A stretch of DNA of 64,000 nucleotides from Homarus americanus (taxonomy: Eukaryota; Arthropoda; Malacostraca; Decapoda; Nephropidae): positions 2,898,577 to 2,962,576 of the forward strand of contig NW_024720773.1 of assembly GCF_018991925.1 (NCBI RefSeq). The letters run 5' to 3'. A model generated the notes under the pieces. That model made no database searches. It had not been told where the DNA came from and saw only the letters and a list, made by a program, of their open reading frames with translations. The translations under genes were made by a program, and so were the position numbers. This document shows positions 10,791-22,339 of this stretch, piece by piece; the first letter of the stretch is position 1, and the number at the start of each line of letters is the position of its first letter.

Positions 10791-11983
10791 TATGAAAGCA
10801 ACACTTATTTACTGTCCATATATGCTTTAAATAACATTTACGAGTGTATAACAAAAATTCTACTCAACAATGGTGGTTACGTCTAAAACATAAGGACAGC
10901 CAATGAATATTGTGGGAGTTTTTACTCAGATGAAGAAGTCATCAGGTTCAACTCTGGCTGAAGCTGTAGGTTCGACTCTAGCTGAAGCTATAGCTTTCCA
11001 TAAAGCTGTTGCTGAAACTGTTACTGAACCTGAAGTTGATGTTGAAGGTGCTTATGATGCTGAATTTGATGGTGTAGCTGAAGTTGATGGTTTAGGCCTT
11101 CGAATAATAAAGCTCTCAAAAGAACCTTGCACAGCTGCTTTCTTTTCTCATTATACATCCTTATGTAGAGGTCATTTGTGTTTATTTAAATTTTAATGCT
11201 TTGTTCTGTTAATGGATCCACTTCAGAAAATATGTTCATTGCTTGCTCCATATAATATCCACAGACCTCTCACCTTTTTCATATCGTTTTAACACATCTA
11301 GTTTCTCGGCTAATCTTATACACTTTCTTTTAGCTTTTGAACCAACACTACCATCACTTGCTCTCTTGCTCATGTTGAATAGGGATGCAAAAATGATTGT
11401 AGAAACTTTAAAAAGTTTTTCTCCCTGTTCCAGATGCGTGAAAACAAAAGGCCCGCCAAGCTCCGACTGATGTTAACCACTCATTAGCAAGGCAGCTTCT
11501 TTGCGCAAGGCGCTCTTCATTTTTTTTTACAGTACTGTACAGGCATTTTTTCTTTTTATAATACATATCGAGATTTAGTTATTATTTATATAAAAATGTA
11601 ATTTTATTTTACTTTTATTATATTTTGGTCATAAATACGAATGAAATAGGACTTAAACTGAATTGGGTCCTAAATTAACTAGGGTTTTAAATATGAAAAG
11701 TTGTTGGTTGAACCTTTGTTATCGAAGGCTTTACTGTACTGTACATTTTTTTTTCAACTTATTTTTCAGTAAATATAGTAACTTTCTTCATTTATTTTTA
11801 CTCATTTACATGCACACACCATCCTAAATACATATTGTGAAAAAGGTAAAAAGTAGTCCATGATGACTCAAACGCCTTTGTACTGAGTAACTGGGACGTC
11901 AAACGAATTTTTGGTCTCTAAAGTTCAGCGACGTAGTACCGAAACAACGTTAAGCAGGACGACGTTAAGCGAGGACTTACTGT

Positions 11984-13124
11984 ATACAACTCATAGTTTG
12001 CACTAGAGATAAAAAAACATTCCAAACAATGAATTTTGATGGCCCTTTAATGGATATCGCTACAGCAAGTTATTTTTATCGTATATAGCGAGATGGTCTT
12101 AATTTATGACCATCGTTATAGCGGAATATCGCTTCTCAGAATATGGTATTTCAAGGTTTACCTGTAATTCATCCTGTCTGGACATTCAAACTACAGTGAT
12201 ACATTTATGAACTAGAAGTCCCCAACATGCAGAATTAAAATCAGCTCGGAATTTTTCTGGAAAAATTCTCTCAATTCCGGGTCTGTGAACGAGCTTCCGA
12301 GGTTGAAAATCAGGCGCTTTTTCTGAGAAAATTTTTAGAAGGGTTCAAGAAAATCTCTCAAGTCTGGATTTGGGAATAAATTTTCATTGAGTTCTGAGGG
12401 AGAACATTATGCTCCAACCCATCCCCACCTGTCAGGTGAGTGGGTGACCCAGCTGCTTGGATTCATATTCTGCTGCCATTGTAGAAGGTTGTTCCTCGCT
12501 AGCTGCTGTTTTTGTGTACAATTTGTGTTGTGCAGTGCTGTACATTATTGTACCAGAACAAAAATAGCTAAGAATACAGTGTGAAGAAGGTAAAAGGTTA
12601 TTACAGTTTTGTATATTATACTATACTGTACATTCAGTAAGTGGGAAACACTGGAGCACCTTACCTTTCATCTTTATTCAAGACATCTTCAGGTCATGAG
12701 ACCCACTAAACCCCCACCCCGACAATGGGTGACCTGATATTGCATTAGGTCAGGTCCCACAAATATACCCCACCTCCATCTAATGTTTTGATTTACGATG
12801 TTTTTTTATATCAGTGTTATTTAGTTTGGTTGTTAAAACATTATGTAAGAGCCATATTCTGTTTTATAGGGTATAAGGTGTAAAACTTTTGATGTATTGT
12901 ATTAGGATTAGTTGGCAACCAAGCCATATTTGTGTGGTGGTGATGATGGTGGTCATGGCAGAGCAGCGTGAGCCACCGACTGAACCGGACAGCAAGGAGA
13001 ACCAGGAACTCCAGGCCTGGTATACACACGCCGATGTGGGGTACAAGATAGCAGCCGAGTTGTGCGTGAAGTAACTGGAGATATTTGGACATGAAAACTT
13101 GCTCTGTGAATGTAAATAGTGTAA
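11984..13124. other. no gene seen; MITE-like fragments
   Basis: 12180-12370 holds TTTTCCGG/CCGGAA-type sequence related to the element ends at 37807 and 41574. A 60-bp stretch at about 12685-12745 (TCTTCAGGTCATGAGACC) recurs at 16600-16640. A 65-codon frame at 12387-12584 is not supported by any recognisable domain. Confidence 0.45.
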
Positions 13125-13126
13125 TA

Positions 13127-13964
13127 CAGTGGCCCCTCGGTTAACGAACTCAATCCGTTCCAGAAGGTCGTTCGTTAACCGAAACCATTGTTTCAATGGG
13201 TTTTTGGGTAATTGGTTCCAGCTCACCGAAAATTTCCTAAATTCAACAAAAATGGTAGAAAAGTTCACTTACTTTGAGGTGTGTATGTAGAAGGCTCCTG
13301 GATGATGATGATGATGATGGGATTTAGAATGGGGGTGGAGGAGAAGGAAGAAGAGAAGGCATTGGGGTGGAAGAGAAGTCACCCCATGGTGCCATTTCAC
13401 CCATAAAATTTTAGCTCTCTGGTTTAATTCAAGATTATTTTCTTTAAATCAATGCTGCACTGCATTATATATTGTCAATATATAAAATATATTTCAAAAT
13501 GACCAATAATTTGCTTGGAAACACAGAAAAAAAGCATTTAGTTGAAGAGAGTCTCAAGCAAGATGTTACCTCCAGTGAAAACAGAGAGAGACTGACGCCT
13601 GTTTGCTGTGTTAAGAGGCTGGATGCCGCGCATTAAACTAGTCACTTTACCTTCAATTTCGTTCAATAATTGTTAAAATGACTAAAAAATTGAATATTAA
13701 ACTTTTAAAATTATTGAATAGTATAAACTTCTTGATATTTACAAAAATAGTAAGGAATTTAAGCCCTAGAACCGATTAATGTATTGGCGGACTGATACTA
13801 AAGCTGGTTGCCCGGTCAGTGCAAGCGAAAACATGTTGAGGTCGGTTCGTAAGAAGTTCGTTAAGCGAATTTTTTTTCGTTAACCGAATTGAAGATCCTT
13901 ATGGAAGGCAGTTCGTTAATCGAAATTACGTTAACCGAGGTGTTCGTTAAACGAGGGGTCACTG
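13127..13964 (-). mobile_element. internally deleted Tigger family B element (838 bp)
   Basis: TA at 13125-13126 and 13965-13966. The ends read CAGTGGCCCCTCGGTTAACG and, in reverse, CAGTGACCCCTCGTTTAACG. It is inverted relative to the 33-35 kb copy. No transposase core remains. It sits where the CR1-like LINE endonuclease sequence stops. Confidence 0.88.
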
Positions 13965-13966
13965 TA

Positions 13967-14935
13967 CTGTATATGTCATTTGTACACGACGAGTTTCCAT
14001 AAGCCCTTCCTCTCTGTCTGAAAGTCCCGTTACAACTGACATACCCCTTCTCTCAGCTGCCTCTTCAAACTATCAAAGTTTGCCCTTCTGAAATTTGGGA
14101 CTTTCGTGGAATTTTCCTTGCGGCTGCCCTGAAATTCTAATTGTAATCTTATGTCCTTGTGATCGCTCTTAGCAAGTTCGTTCCCTACCTAGACATTACT
14201 AATAAGGTTTTCTCTGTTTGACAGAACTAAATCGAGTATATTATTACCCCGGGTGGGTTCAGTTATATGTTGACTTAGGAAACAGTCCTGAATTGTTTCA
14301 AGAAAATCCTCTGATTCTGAGTTTCCCATAAGGTTGATCCAATCTATTTGGCTAAAGTTAAAGTCGCCTACTATACAGACTTTGCTATGTATGGAAGCCT
14401 TGCGCATTTCATCCCAAATAAGTCGCTCATTAACCTTATCAGGATTTGGAGGTCAATATATTACTCCTGTGATTAATTTTTCCCTGCCATCCATTAATTC
14501 TATCCAAATTGTTTCTGTATTCAGTTCAGTTTTTATTTCCTTATTTATTTCACACTTCAGATTATCCCTGACATAGATTGCAACTCCGCCTCCTTTCCTA
14601 ATCTGCCTATCGGTATGGAATAATTTGTAACCTGCAATTTGGTATTCAACAGGTAACTCACGTGAGTCTAGGTTTATCCAAGTTTCGGTGAATGCTATTA
14701 TATCGATTTTTTCGGTACATACCAAGGCCCTAATATCATCCATTTTGTTTCTCATACTTCTACTGTTTGCAAAGTAGACATTTAAATTAGTCGTGTTCTG
14801 GGTCCTCTCTTTGACGTGTTTAGGTTTTAACTCCCTGCCAAATTTAGTTTTGTCATCATTCCTAGCACTATTTCCCTGTAACCTTTCACTTTGTTTACCC
14901 GCTCTCACTGCAGTCTCCTCCACCCCCTTGCTCAT
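13967..14935 (-). pseudogene. CR1-like LINE ORF2, apurinic endonuclease domain only
   Basis: The frame 14935-14453 carries the N-terminal endonuclease blocks: NVYFANSRSMRNK, then ITAFTETW-type (here IIAFTETWIN) with the catalytic Glu, then GGGVAIYVRD. A second frame at 14407-14189 carries VGDFNFSQIDW (catalytic Asp-x-Asn) and DLVLSN. A short degenerate stretch to about 14080 contains LAKSDHKDI, the SDH block. The domain order matches APE-type LINE endonucleases. At least two frame breaks exist, at about 14453-14407 and after 14189. The sequence ends at about 13967, against the Tigger B MITE, and no reverse transcriptase follows, so the 3' two-thirds of the LINE are missing. Confidence 0.85.
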
Positions 14936-15767
14936 ATGTTCTCCTAGCAGTTTGAAGACTTCGACATCTTTTGAACTGCCCTGTCGAGAGAGCCAGCCAG
15001 GGTTGGCACCCCATCCTTAGACAGATGCACCCCATTCCTAGCATAAGGTCCCTTCTGCCATAGAAGTTGTCCCAGTTGTCAATGAATGGGACTGATATTG
15101 ACTTGCAGTATCTGTCAAGACGGCCGGTGACACCAACTGCCCTTGACAACCGTTCATTACCAGCTCTCCTTCTAGGCAGGACACCACATATGATAGGGAT
15201 CCCTCCCTTCGACCTAATACGTTCTATAGCTATCTTAAACTTATCAAGAAGCTCCTCACTCCTACAATGGCCAATATCATTGCCTCCTGCACTGAAGCAG
15301 ATAATGGGTTTGTTCCCATTACCAGACAAGATATTGTCCATCCTGTCAACTATATCCCCCACCCCAGCTCCTGGCAAACACACCCCCATCCTATTTTTAT
15401 TTCTACCACAAAAAGCTCTGTCCAGGTATCGTACCTGGGAATCACCAACAATTAAGGTTTTCGTACCTTCCTTGTCTGCCTTGTCCCTGACTATGCTAAC
15501 GTCCAATTCATCTATCAAAGGACTGCAAGAGTTGGCACACTTAGCTGTTGTTGTCGTATCCTTGGTGCGTTTTTTCACCACCAGTTTGGTCGTCCCTCTC
15601 CTCACAACCTTCCATTCGCCTGAGTTTTCATCAGACACGGGCTTTCCTTGTCTCGTTTCTTCCTCCATCCTCGTTATCACTTCCTTTAATTTCAAGATTT
15701 CTTCCTTGGCCCTCTCTAACTCGGCCCTCAGAAGGGCACAGCCCTGTTCACAAGTAGTACTAGCCAT
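14895..15767 (-). pseudogene. CR1-like LINE ORF1 with coiled coil and SGNH esterase domain
   Basis: 290 codons from ATG at 15767. Residues about 10-40 form a Leu/Glu/Lys-rich coiled coil. The second half is an SGNH/GDSL hydrolase fold: IVGDSQVRYLD (nucleophile Ser, about 110-120), GGNDIG (block III Asn), and a final GVHLS block. In this copy the GVHLS block lies in another frame at about 15012-15035, so a 1-nt indel near 15045-15055 scrambles the C-terminus. Esterase-bearing ORF1 proteins are known from CR1-type LINEs, where they may help particle or lipid handling. ORF2 begins inside its 3' end (14935). Confidence 0.85.
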
Positions 15768-15772
15768 TACTG

Positions 15773-15868
15773 AGGCATCCCTCCCGGATCACAAAGGCAT
15801 CCCTCCCGGGTCACAGAGGCATCCCTCCCGGGTCACAAAGGATCCCCCGGGTCACAGAGGCATCCCCC
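15773..15868 (-). repeat. 22-bp tandem repeat at the LINE 5' end
   Basis: About 4.3 copies of a 22-bp C-rich unit (AGGCATCCCTCCCGGGTCAC) immediately upstream of the ORF1 start. Iterated 5' monomers serve as promoters in some LINEs. A promoter role here is inference. CCTAACCTAAC sequence follows at 15870-15890. Confidence 0.75.
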
Positions 15869-15899
15869 CTAACTTAACCTAACCTAACATAATATAACC

Positions 15900-17520
15900 T
15901 AACGTAATAGAACTTGATCTAACCAATCAATGAAACTACCTAACTTAACTTCTTAGTTGGGGGTGATCCTCCCTCCGGACCCCCTGCCAATGAGAGCAAC
16001 TTTGTTAAAGTGTCATGGTGTAATTTACATTTTTGGTGGACATTTGAGTACTGTACGCTTGGACCAAGCGGGTCAGTGTAAACAAACAGACAACACACAG
16101 TGACTCATCCCATTTTTTGGAGTTATATTTTATTGTAAATCACTTTCCTCACACACAAAACACATAGAGACATCAATTTAGTTTCATATGATCAGTTTCT
16201 TACCGTGTTTTACCACACAGTTTCCCTCAGTCTTCATGCCCTGTCCACTACAGGTGAGTTATGATCATAGAGAAAAAAAAAATACTCATAATAAAAAGTT
16301 GTCGCCTCATTTAAAATAATTACCATAATGATAAGAACATCTGTAAAAAAAAAAGAACAAAATGGAACAACTCATTCTGGTGGCAGCAGAGTCGTCATAT
16401 AGTATTAACATCAATACCTGTACAATACTGTACAGTATATATCTCATAGGTACAAAATAACATCATCAGGAACACATCTCCATATATAAAATTGTTCCAA
16501 TTTCATTTCTCTAACACAATCAGAGTAGATGTTGTGAATAAAGATTTGTACAATTTTTGCTAACAGAGTCACACCTCAAAAATACCTTAGCTTTCATCCA
16601 TATTCAAGACATCTTCAGGTCATGAGACCCACTAATCCCCCACAGCTCCATGGAAGTGGAAAATAACAGTCTTTGCTGTAACACACAGCTTCATTCATGC
16701 CCATATCATATAGATTTCAAAATTTTAAATATACTGAATTTATTTAACCAAACTTTTAGATAAACTAATCTGGGTTATTAAAGTAAAGAAATGAAGTTTC
16801 TAACTTAATTATAACGGCATTTACGGACTCCGGTAGTTTAGACTCAAGGAAAACATCCCCAGCACCCAGAAACATTCTGGAGATGTCAGCTAACATCTGT
16901 CTGCGCAAGAAGCATAGTTAACCGGAAAAAATACTGGGGATAAGGAATTTTTCCGGGTATGAGAAAGTCGTCTGGTTACCCGGAAACCTCTCATCTCCGG
17001 AAGTACTCTGCACCAATTGTTCCAGTTATCGAAGATATCACTATTTGCCGCAAAACTTAAGGTCATAGATGAATGTCACCCGGGCTTTACGAGTTAATAT
17101 ATGTGTTTCAATGTTACTTGAGTGTTTTTATTCTTTACATTTCACATAAACATTTCTGATTGTCAGCATTTGTTTAGTGTACTGTACTGTACTGTAGTTT
17201 ACAACCAAACCTTCCATGGCAGATATATATCTGGTTAATTGTATAGTAATAAGATGTGTTCACAATCCATACATAAAAGAACACTTGTTAAACCTTGAAA
17301 ATATTGTGAACTTATAACATCCTATACTTTATGACAGCAACACTCACAGATAAAGGATAAATCCCAGTACAAGACTGAGAAAAGATGCAAAATAAAATGA
17401 CATTGACATAAGAATACCCAGTTTTAAGTTAATCATAAAGATGGTTCCTCTACAGGCAGACAACCAAGAACAATAAACAATGGGTCATGAGGTGTATTAA
17501 CTCAGCCCCCACCACCACAT
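15900..17520. other. no gene seen
   Basis: AT-rich. It holds the recurring 60-bp stretch at 16600-16640, a fragment of the CCGG-type MITE at about 16905-17045 (TCCGGAAGTACTCTGCACC, matching 41530-41550), and TA-CTG-TA repeats at 17180-17196. Confidence 0.45.
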
Positions 17521-18120
17521 AGAGCCTCTGTTGGCGGTCATAGACCAAGTAGAGCCACTGTTGGCGGCCATAGACCAAGTAGAGCCACTGTTGGCAGTCA
17601 TAGATCAAGTAGTCTCTCTGTTGGTGGCCATAGATCAAGTAGAGCCTCTGTTGGCAGCCATAGATCAAGTAGAGCCTCTGTTGGCAGCCATAGATCAAGT
17701 AGAGCCTCTGTTGGTGGCCATAGATCAAGTAGAGCCACTGTTGGCAGTCATAGATCAAGTAGTCTCTCTGTTGGTGGCCATAGATCAAGTAGAGCCTCTG
17801 TTGGCAGCCATAGATCAAGTAGAGCCACTGTTGGCAGCCATAGATCAAGTAGAGCCTCTGTTGGTGGCCATAGATCAAGTAGAGCCTCTGTTGGCAGCCA
17901 TAGATCAAGTAGAGCCTCTGTTGGTGGCCATAGATCAAGTAGAGCCTCTGTTGGCAGTCATAGATCAAGTAGAGCCTCTGTTGGCAGTCATAGATCAAGT
18001 AGAGCCTCTGTTGGCAGCCATAGATCAAGTAGAGCCTCTGCTGGCAGTCATAGATCAAGTAGAGCCTCTGTTGGTGGCCATAGATCAAGTAGAGCCTCTG
18101 TTGGCAGCCATAGATCAAGT
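17521..18120. repeat. 30-bp minisatellite, exactly 20 units
   Basis: Twenty units of 30 bp without a single indel. The differences are point changes (for example GTTGGCAGCC, GTTGGTGGCC, GTTGGCAGTC). Because 30 is divisible by 3, both strands stay open: 197 codons on the plus strand with period EPLLAAIDQV and 226 codons on the minus strand with period LYLIYGCQQR. Neither frame shows a recognised domain or a splice context. I treat the frames as by-products of the repeat, though a repeat protein cannot be excluded. Confidence 0.95.
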
Positions 18121-18127
18121 CTAAGGC

Positions 18128-18935
18128 CATAATGTTATTCAGTAATTTTCAGTCTCACTCCTGAGTTGTACCAAGGGACTACCTGCACTTACCCAGCTCA
18201 CCAGAGGAATAATATCTGAGTGTGAAACAAGTGAGTCCATTAGTTATCCTCCGCCATCTGCCTCACGGCCAAGTTCAAGTTTGTCCTCGAGTGAACACCT
18301 ACACTAGTCAGCGTCAGTGTGGTACCTCTTAAGTCCTTCTGCTACACTCCATGTTCCTTGTGCATGATGAGGTAGGTCTGGGTCTGTTTATTACAGTATA
18401 AATGATGGATGGAACATTGAGACACAAGTTCAGTCAGCACCTGCCTCCCCCACACAACACATATTAATAAATAAAAAGAAAACACAAGAAAAATAACAAT
18501 GACAAATGTTAACAAAGGTGTCTTAAATACTCACAGATCCTGAGATGAATTCAATTTCTCTTCTGTCAATGATGATGTCATCATTACCCCCTGGTTCAGG
18601 CTGTGTCTTACAACAACACGTCCCCATCACTACACTACACTACTGTACACACTGTTGTGTTATCTAGCTCAAGATCATGGTACCATCAATCTTGATTTAG
18701 TTCTGCAATGTCTCTTATCAATTTTCCAGTGATAGCCTTGTTTATACATTGTTAAGAGGTAACTTCCACAAGAAACATCACCAAGTGGACAGCTCCATCT
18801 TCCACCAACACATTCTGAAACATAACAAACTAAGTCACTCTTTTATATCTCGAAAAATTCTGTTTTTGCATAATTGAGGATTCATTCCCCAAACACAATT
18901 TTATGCATGAAGATGAGGTAAATAACTCTTCAATT
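18128..18935. other. no gene seen
   Basis: Mixed-composition single-copy-looking DNA, with no domain, no long open frame and no repeat. Confidence 0.45.
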
Positions 18936-18936
18936 A

Positions 18937-19032
18937 GAGCAGAGCAGAGCAGAGCAGAGCAGAGCAGAGCAGAGCAGAGTAGAGTATAGAGCAGAGTAGA
19001 GTAGAGTAGAGTAGAGTAGAGTAGAGTAGAGT
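18937..19032. repeat. (AGAGC)n / (AGAGT)n microsatellite
   Basis: About 19 pentamers, switching from AGAGC to AGAGT part-way and ending in a G run near 19035-19046. Confidence 0.95.
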
Positions 19033-19046
19033 AGGGTGGGGGGGGG

Positions 19047-19769
19047 CAGTGGTACTTAGTTATTTAAGGAGAGGTGGGGGAGAAGAGGGAACCTGATGGG
19101 GGAGGGGGACAAGAGGGTAGGCTGGGTGAGGTGGGTGGTCAAGGTGTTAATGGACAAAAGAAGATCAAAGGGAAAGTCTGTTGTCATGGCCACTGCCACC
19201 TGACCTGATGTCACCTCACCTCAAGAGACCTGTAGGTATGTGACCGTGTGGTGTCTCCCCACACCACACCCTCCACCCACACAACTCTTTACTACAGTTA
19301 ATAATTAATTAATAAAAAAATATATAATTAGTTTACATGTAAAAAGTGATGATTTTTATTTTTCTTCAATTGTATTAGAAAACTATACAGTACTTAAGTA
19401 AAAGTAAGAGTACTTAAAAATTTGACTGCTGTACTTTTCAATAGGTAAATACAGTACGCCCGGATAATACGAGGATTTTTATTTCTGTTAATGTTGATGA
19501 GTACCTGTCGTTAGTTATCTATGCATGTATATGAGACATGAGACACTTCACAAATGACAAATTCTTGCGTACAACACCAGCGATATTTTTTCGATCCCTG
19601 CATATTCTTACAAGTGCTCATGCATATGTTTTATACACATGTATATTACATTTTTTCCTAACACTTCCTAGTGTGCATACCAATTTGGTGTGGGATATAC
19701 ATTCATTAATGTGTCTGGTGACCACACTCTGGTCTATCCACCAGGTGATCAGCTGTATGTATCGATATA
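19047..19769. other. no gene seen
   Basis: G-rich then AT-rich. ACAGTACGCCCGGATAATACG at about 19452-19472 resembles a Tigger-type TIR, but I find no partner. Confidence 0.4.
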
Positions 19770-21717
19770 TTGATTTATCATCCGGAGAGCGGAGAAGATG
19801 CTGTGACAGAGGACAGTCAGAGCTGTACATCTGTAAAAGAAGATGCTCTACCAGAAGCTGAGAAGAAGATACCTGTTTCACCAAAGAAAACAGCAAAACG
19901 TACAGCAGTGGAGAGGAAATGGAGTGAAGCTTTCGTCAAGTATGGATTTCATCTGACTGATGAGGAGAAAGAGAAGGAGCATCCAACGGCATTGTGTCTG
20001 CTGTGCCCACAGATAATGTCACGCCAATGCCTGGTGCCAAGCAAACTTTGCCGTCACCTGGAGAGAAGTCACCATCATCTTCAGAGTAAGCCACAAGCTT
20101 ATTTTGAAAACTTGCTCCTTAAGAAGATTCAATCTTCGCGAATGTTTGAAGCACACTACAAATCGACACCCGATACCAATCTCGTCAGTGCCTCTTTGAA
20201 AATAGAGCACCTGATCACTACCAAATAGAAACCTTTCACAGAGAGTGAAGAAATCATTATACCAGCAATGAACATCCTTGCAGAAGTGCTTGGTAAAAGT
20301 GCTGCTATGAAACTGAATGAGGTCCTTTTTCAGCCACAACAATGGAACGCCGGACGTTGGTGATTGCTGAGGACCTGATTGTACAGCTTGCCGAAAAAGT
20401 CAGGAAAAGTCCCTGCAATGGATTGCAATTTGACAAGTCAACAGATCTCACAAACAGGGCTCAGCTGATATGCTTCATTCGCTATGTTGATTGTGAGCAC
20501 CTGCGAATGACAGACGAGTTTCTTTTCTGTGAAGATGTTGGCGCAGAAACTAATACTAATAGTGAAGCAATTGCAAAAAAGTTCTGGACTGTCTCACCCA
20601 CAATGGGATTGCAACTGAAAAGTGTTCACACATCACAACCAATGGCACAGTGAGTATGGTTGGGATAAGAAATGGTGCAGTGGTAAGATTGAAAGATTAT
20701 GCACCGAACTGTAAAAGTTCTCACTGCGTCCTGCATCGCCAGAATTTAGCATCAAAACATCTACCGAGTCCGATTTGGATGCAGTAATGAAAAATTGCGT
20801 CATTATCATAAATGATATCAAGAGCAAAGCTAAGAAATCTTGTATGTTCCATGACTTCTGCGATGGAATGGGGGAGACTGTGAAGACCCTGCTGTTTCAC
20901 AGCAAAGTGCAATGGCTATCAAAAGAAGTTGCATTGAAGAGACTCTTGTCAAAAAAGGAAGGCAGTTAATGGCTTCTTTCAAGAATGTGACTTACCACAT
21001 GCATTCTGTTTCATACAAGAGGAGTGGGTTGCTAAGCTTTTTTACTTGTGTGATATCTTCACCATGCTCAAAGTGTTGAACCTTTCCCTTCAAGGGCCAG
21101 GTCAAGATGTGTTCACTTCCAATGACAAAATTGAGGTATTCAAATTGAAAATTTGAGAGTGGAAGAAAGGAGTTGAGAGAAGAGACTTTTCAGACTTAGA
21201 TGAGTTTGGGCAAGTGATTGTAGAGTCCAAGGATGAAGTAATTGGCAACGAAATGATGATAGTTGTGTCCCAACATCTCACCGTTCTCCAGCAGAATTTT
21301 AACCACTATTTTCCTCCTGCAAATGAGGAAGAAAAGAAGAAGAATAGTTGGATAAGAAACATGTTCCTTATCTCAAACTTGAACGACACACTGGTCAAAC
21401 TCCACTGTGACTCACAAGTTAAGGACTTTTTCAACAGCACCGACTTTTGGGTAGCAGTGAGCCAGAAAGAAGGATACGAGATTATTGGTGGTAAAGCACT
21501 CCAAGTTCTGGTGGCATTCCACACCACTTACTCCTCTGAGAGAGGGTTCTCAGATCTGCTCACCATCAAGAGCAAGAAAAGGCATTGGCTCGGAGAAACG
21601 ATGTTGTCTGCGTGCACGAGAGTGGCAGCTACAAGAAATATTGCCCCGAATTCAACTTGCTCACTGCAACTATCCAGCAACAAAATTCACACTGAAAGTA
21701 TCCAATGCCTTATGTAG
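19770..21717 (+). pseudogene. hAT-type transposase (ZBED/SCAND3-like), broken
   Basis: In order: a Lys-rich leader; a BED zinc finger (WSEAFVKYGF, then CLLC and HLERSH, about 19918-20075); a stop at 20227; the LQFDKSTDLTNRAQL block (about 20420-20465) containing the first catalytic Asp of the hAT RNase-H fold; the HCVLHRQNLASKHL block (about 20722-20765) after frame changes; the WLSKEVALKRL block (about 20913-20945); and the C-terminal hAT dimerisation region (ALQVLVAFHTTYSSERGFS, about 21495-21555). At least three frame breaks and one internal stop are present. This architecture is typical of domesticated-looking ZBED5/SCAND3-like hAT genes, which are abundant in crustacean genomes. No TIRs or 8-bp duplications could be assigned. 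Confidence 0.85.
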
Positions 21718-21764
21718 TTTGGGATGAGGCGTGGCTGCACAAATGAATTGTATGTTTTATGTTG

Positions 21765-21956
21765 TTTTTGTTTTTTACGGGGATTAGTCTACCTGAGCAC
21801 AGGTCAATGACCCACATCGGGGCCTGGGGGGCGAAAATGTAGTACATTAGTAATAATAATAATAATTAGCTCACAGTAAATAAAAATTTTAATAATAAAT
21901 AAAAAATTAAAAATTAAATATTAATAACAATAATAACAACAACACTGATGATGATG

Positions 21957-22003
<47 letters not shown>

Positions 22004-22150
22004 GAACCATAAAGAAATACAAAAATTTGAGAAAGATCAATAGTGAGAAACAATATACAGTATGTATGTTGTGCTGTCAATAGTAAGAGAAACAATTGAG
22101 ACCCTGCAATTGTGTGTAAATGAGGCAGAAAGTCAGATCAGCAACCTGAG
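21765..22150 (-). repeat. LINE-type 3' end block with (TAA)n
   Basis: It contains GAGCACAGGTCAATGACCCA and a GGCCTGGGGGGCGAAAA block followed by (TAA)n at 21955-22000 and a conserved 150-bp flank (AGAAACAATTGAGACCCTGC at about 22086-22106). The same arrangement recurs at 47945-48305. The first block also recurs in the 3' UTR of the Jockey-like LINE at 8697-8740. It is probably a LINE 3' end, or a SINE that borrowed it. Confidence 0.6.
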
Positions 22151-22339
22151 ATTTGGTCATAATTTTCGAGATGCCATATGGCAACTTATTGTAATATACT
22201 TGTAGTGTACACTCATACAGAAGTATGATTTGCCTATTAAATGTGTCCTTTTTATGATGACAACTTTATATGTGACCAAAGGATTTAAAGGTGCCAAGAA
22301 CTGTGACCCAGTGTTGTAAAGGTTGGGGAACACTGATGT

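Larger units (their letters stand above)
8251..11983. mobile_element. composite TIR element with nested LINE and MITE
   Basis: The left end near 8251 reads AGTAAGACCTCGCTTAAC; the right end, in reverse complement, reads CAGTAAGTCCTCGCTTAAC (ending about 11983 before TA). Both continue with repeated AACGTTAAGC motifs, so this is an inverted-repeat element of about 3.7 kb. Its right part (about 10790-11760) matches 39838-41340, including a pair of 24-bp units that is hugely expanded there. A LINE fills the middle, and that LINE is split by a MITE. No transposase of its own was recognised. The precise left base is uncertain. Confidence 0.65.

Noticed and set aside
10903..11196. 97-codon Ala/Glu/Val-rich protein
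   Set aside because: Matches a transposon-internal segment shared with 40 kb; the frame is not kept between the copies.
12387..12584. 65-codon Cys-rich frame
   Set aside because: No recognisable motif; lies beside MITE fragments. Treated as chance.
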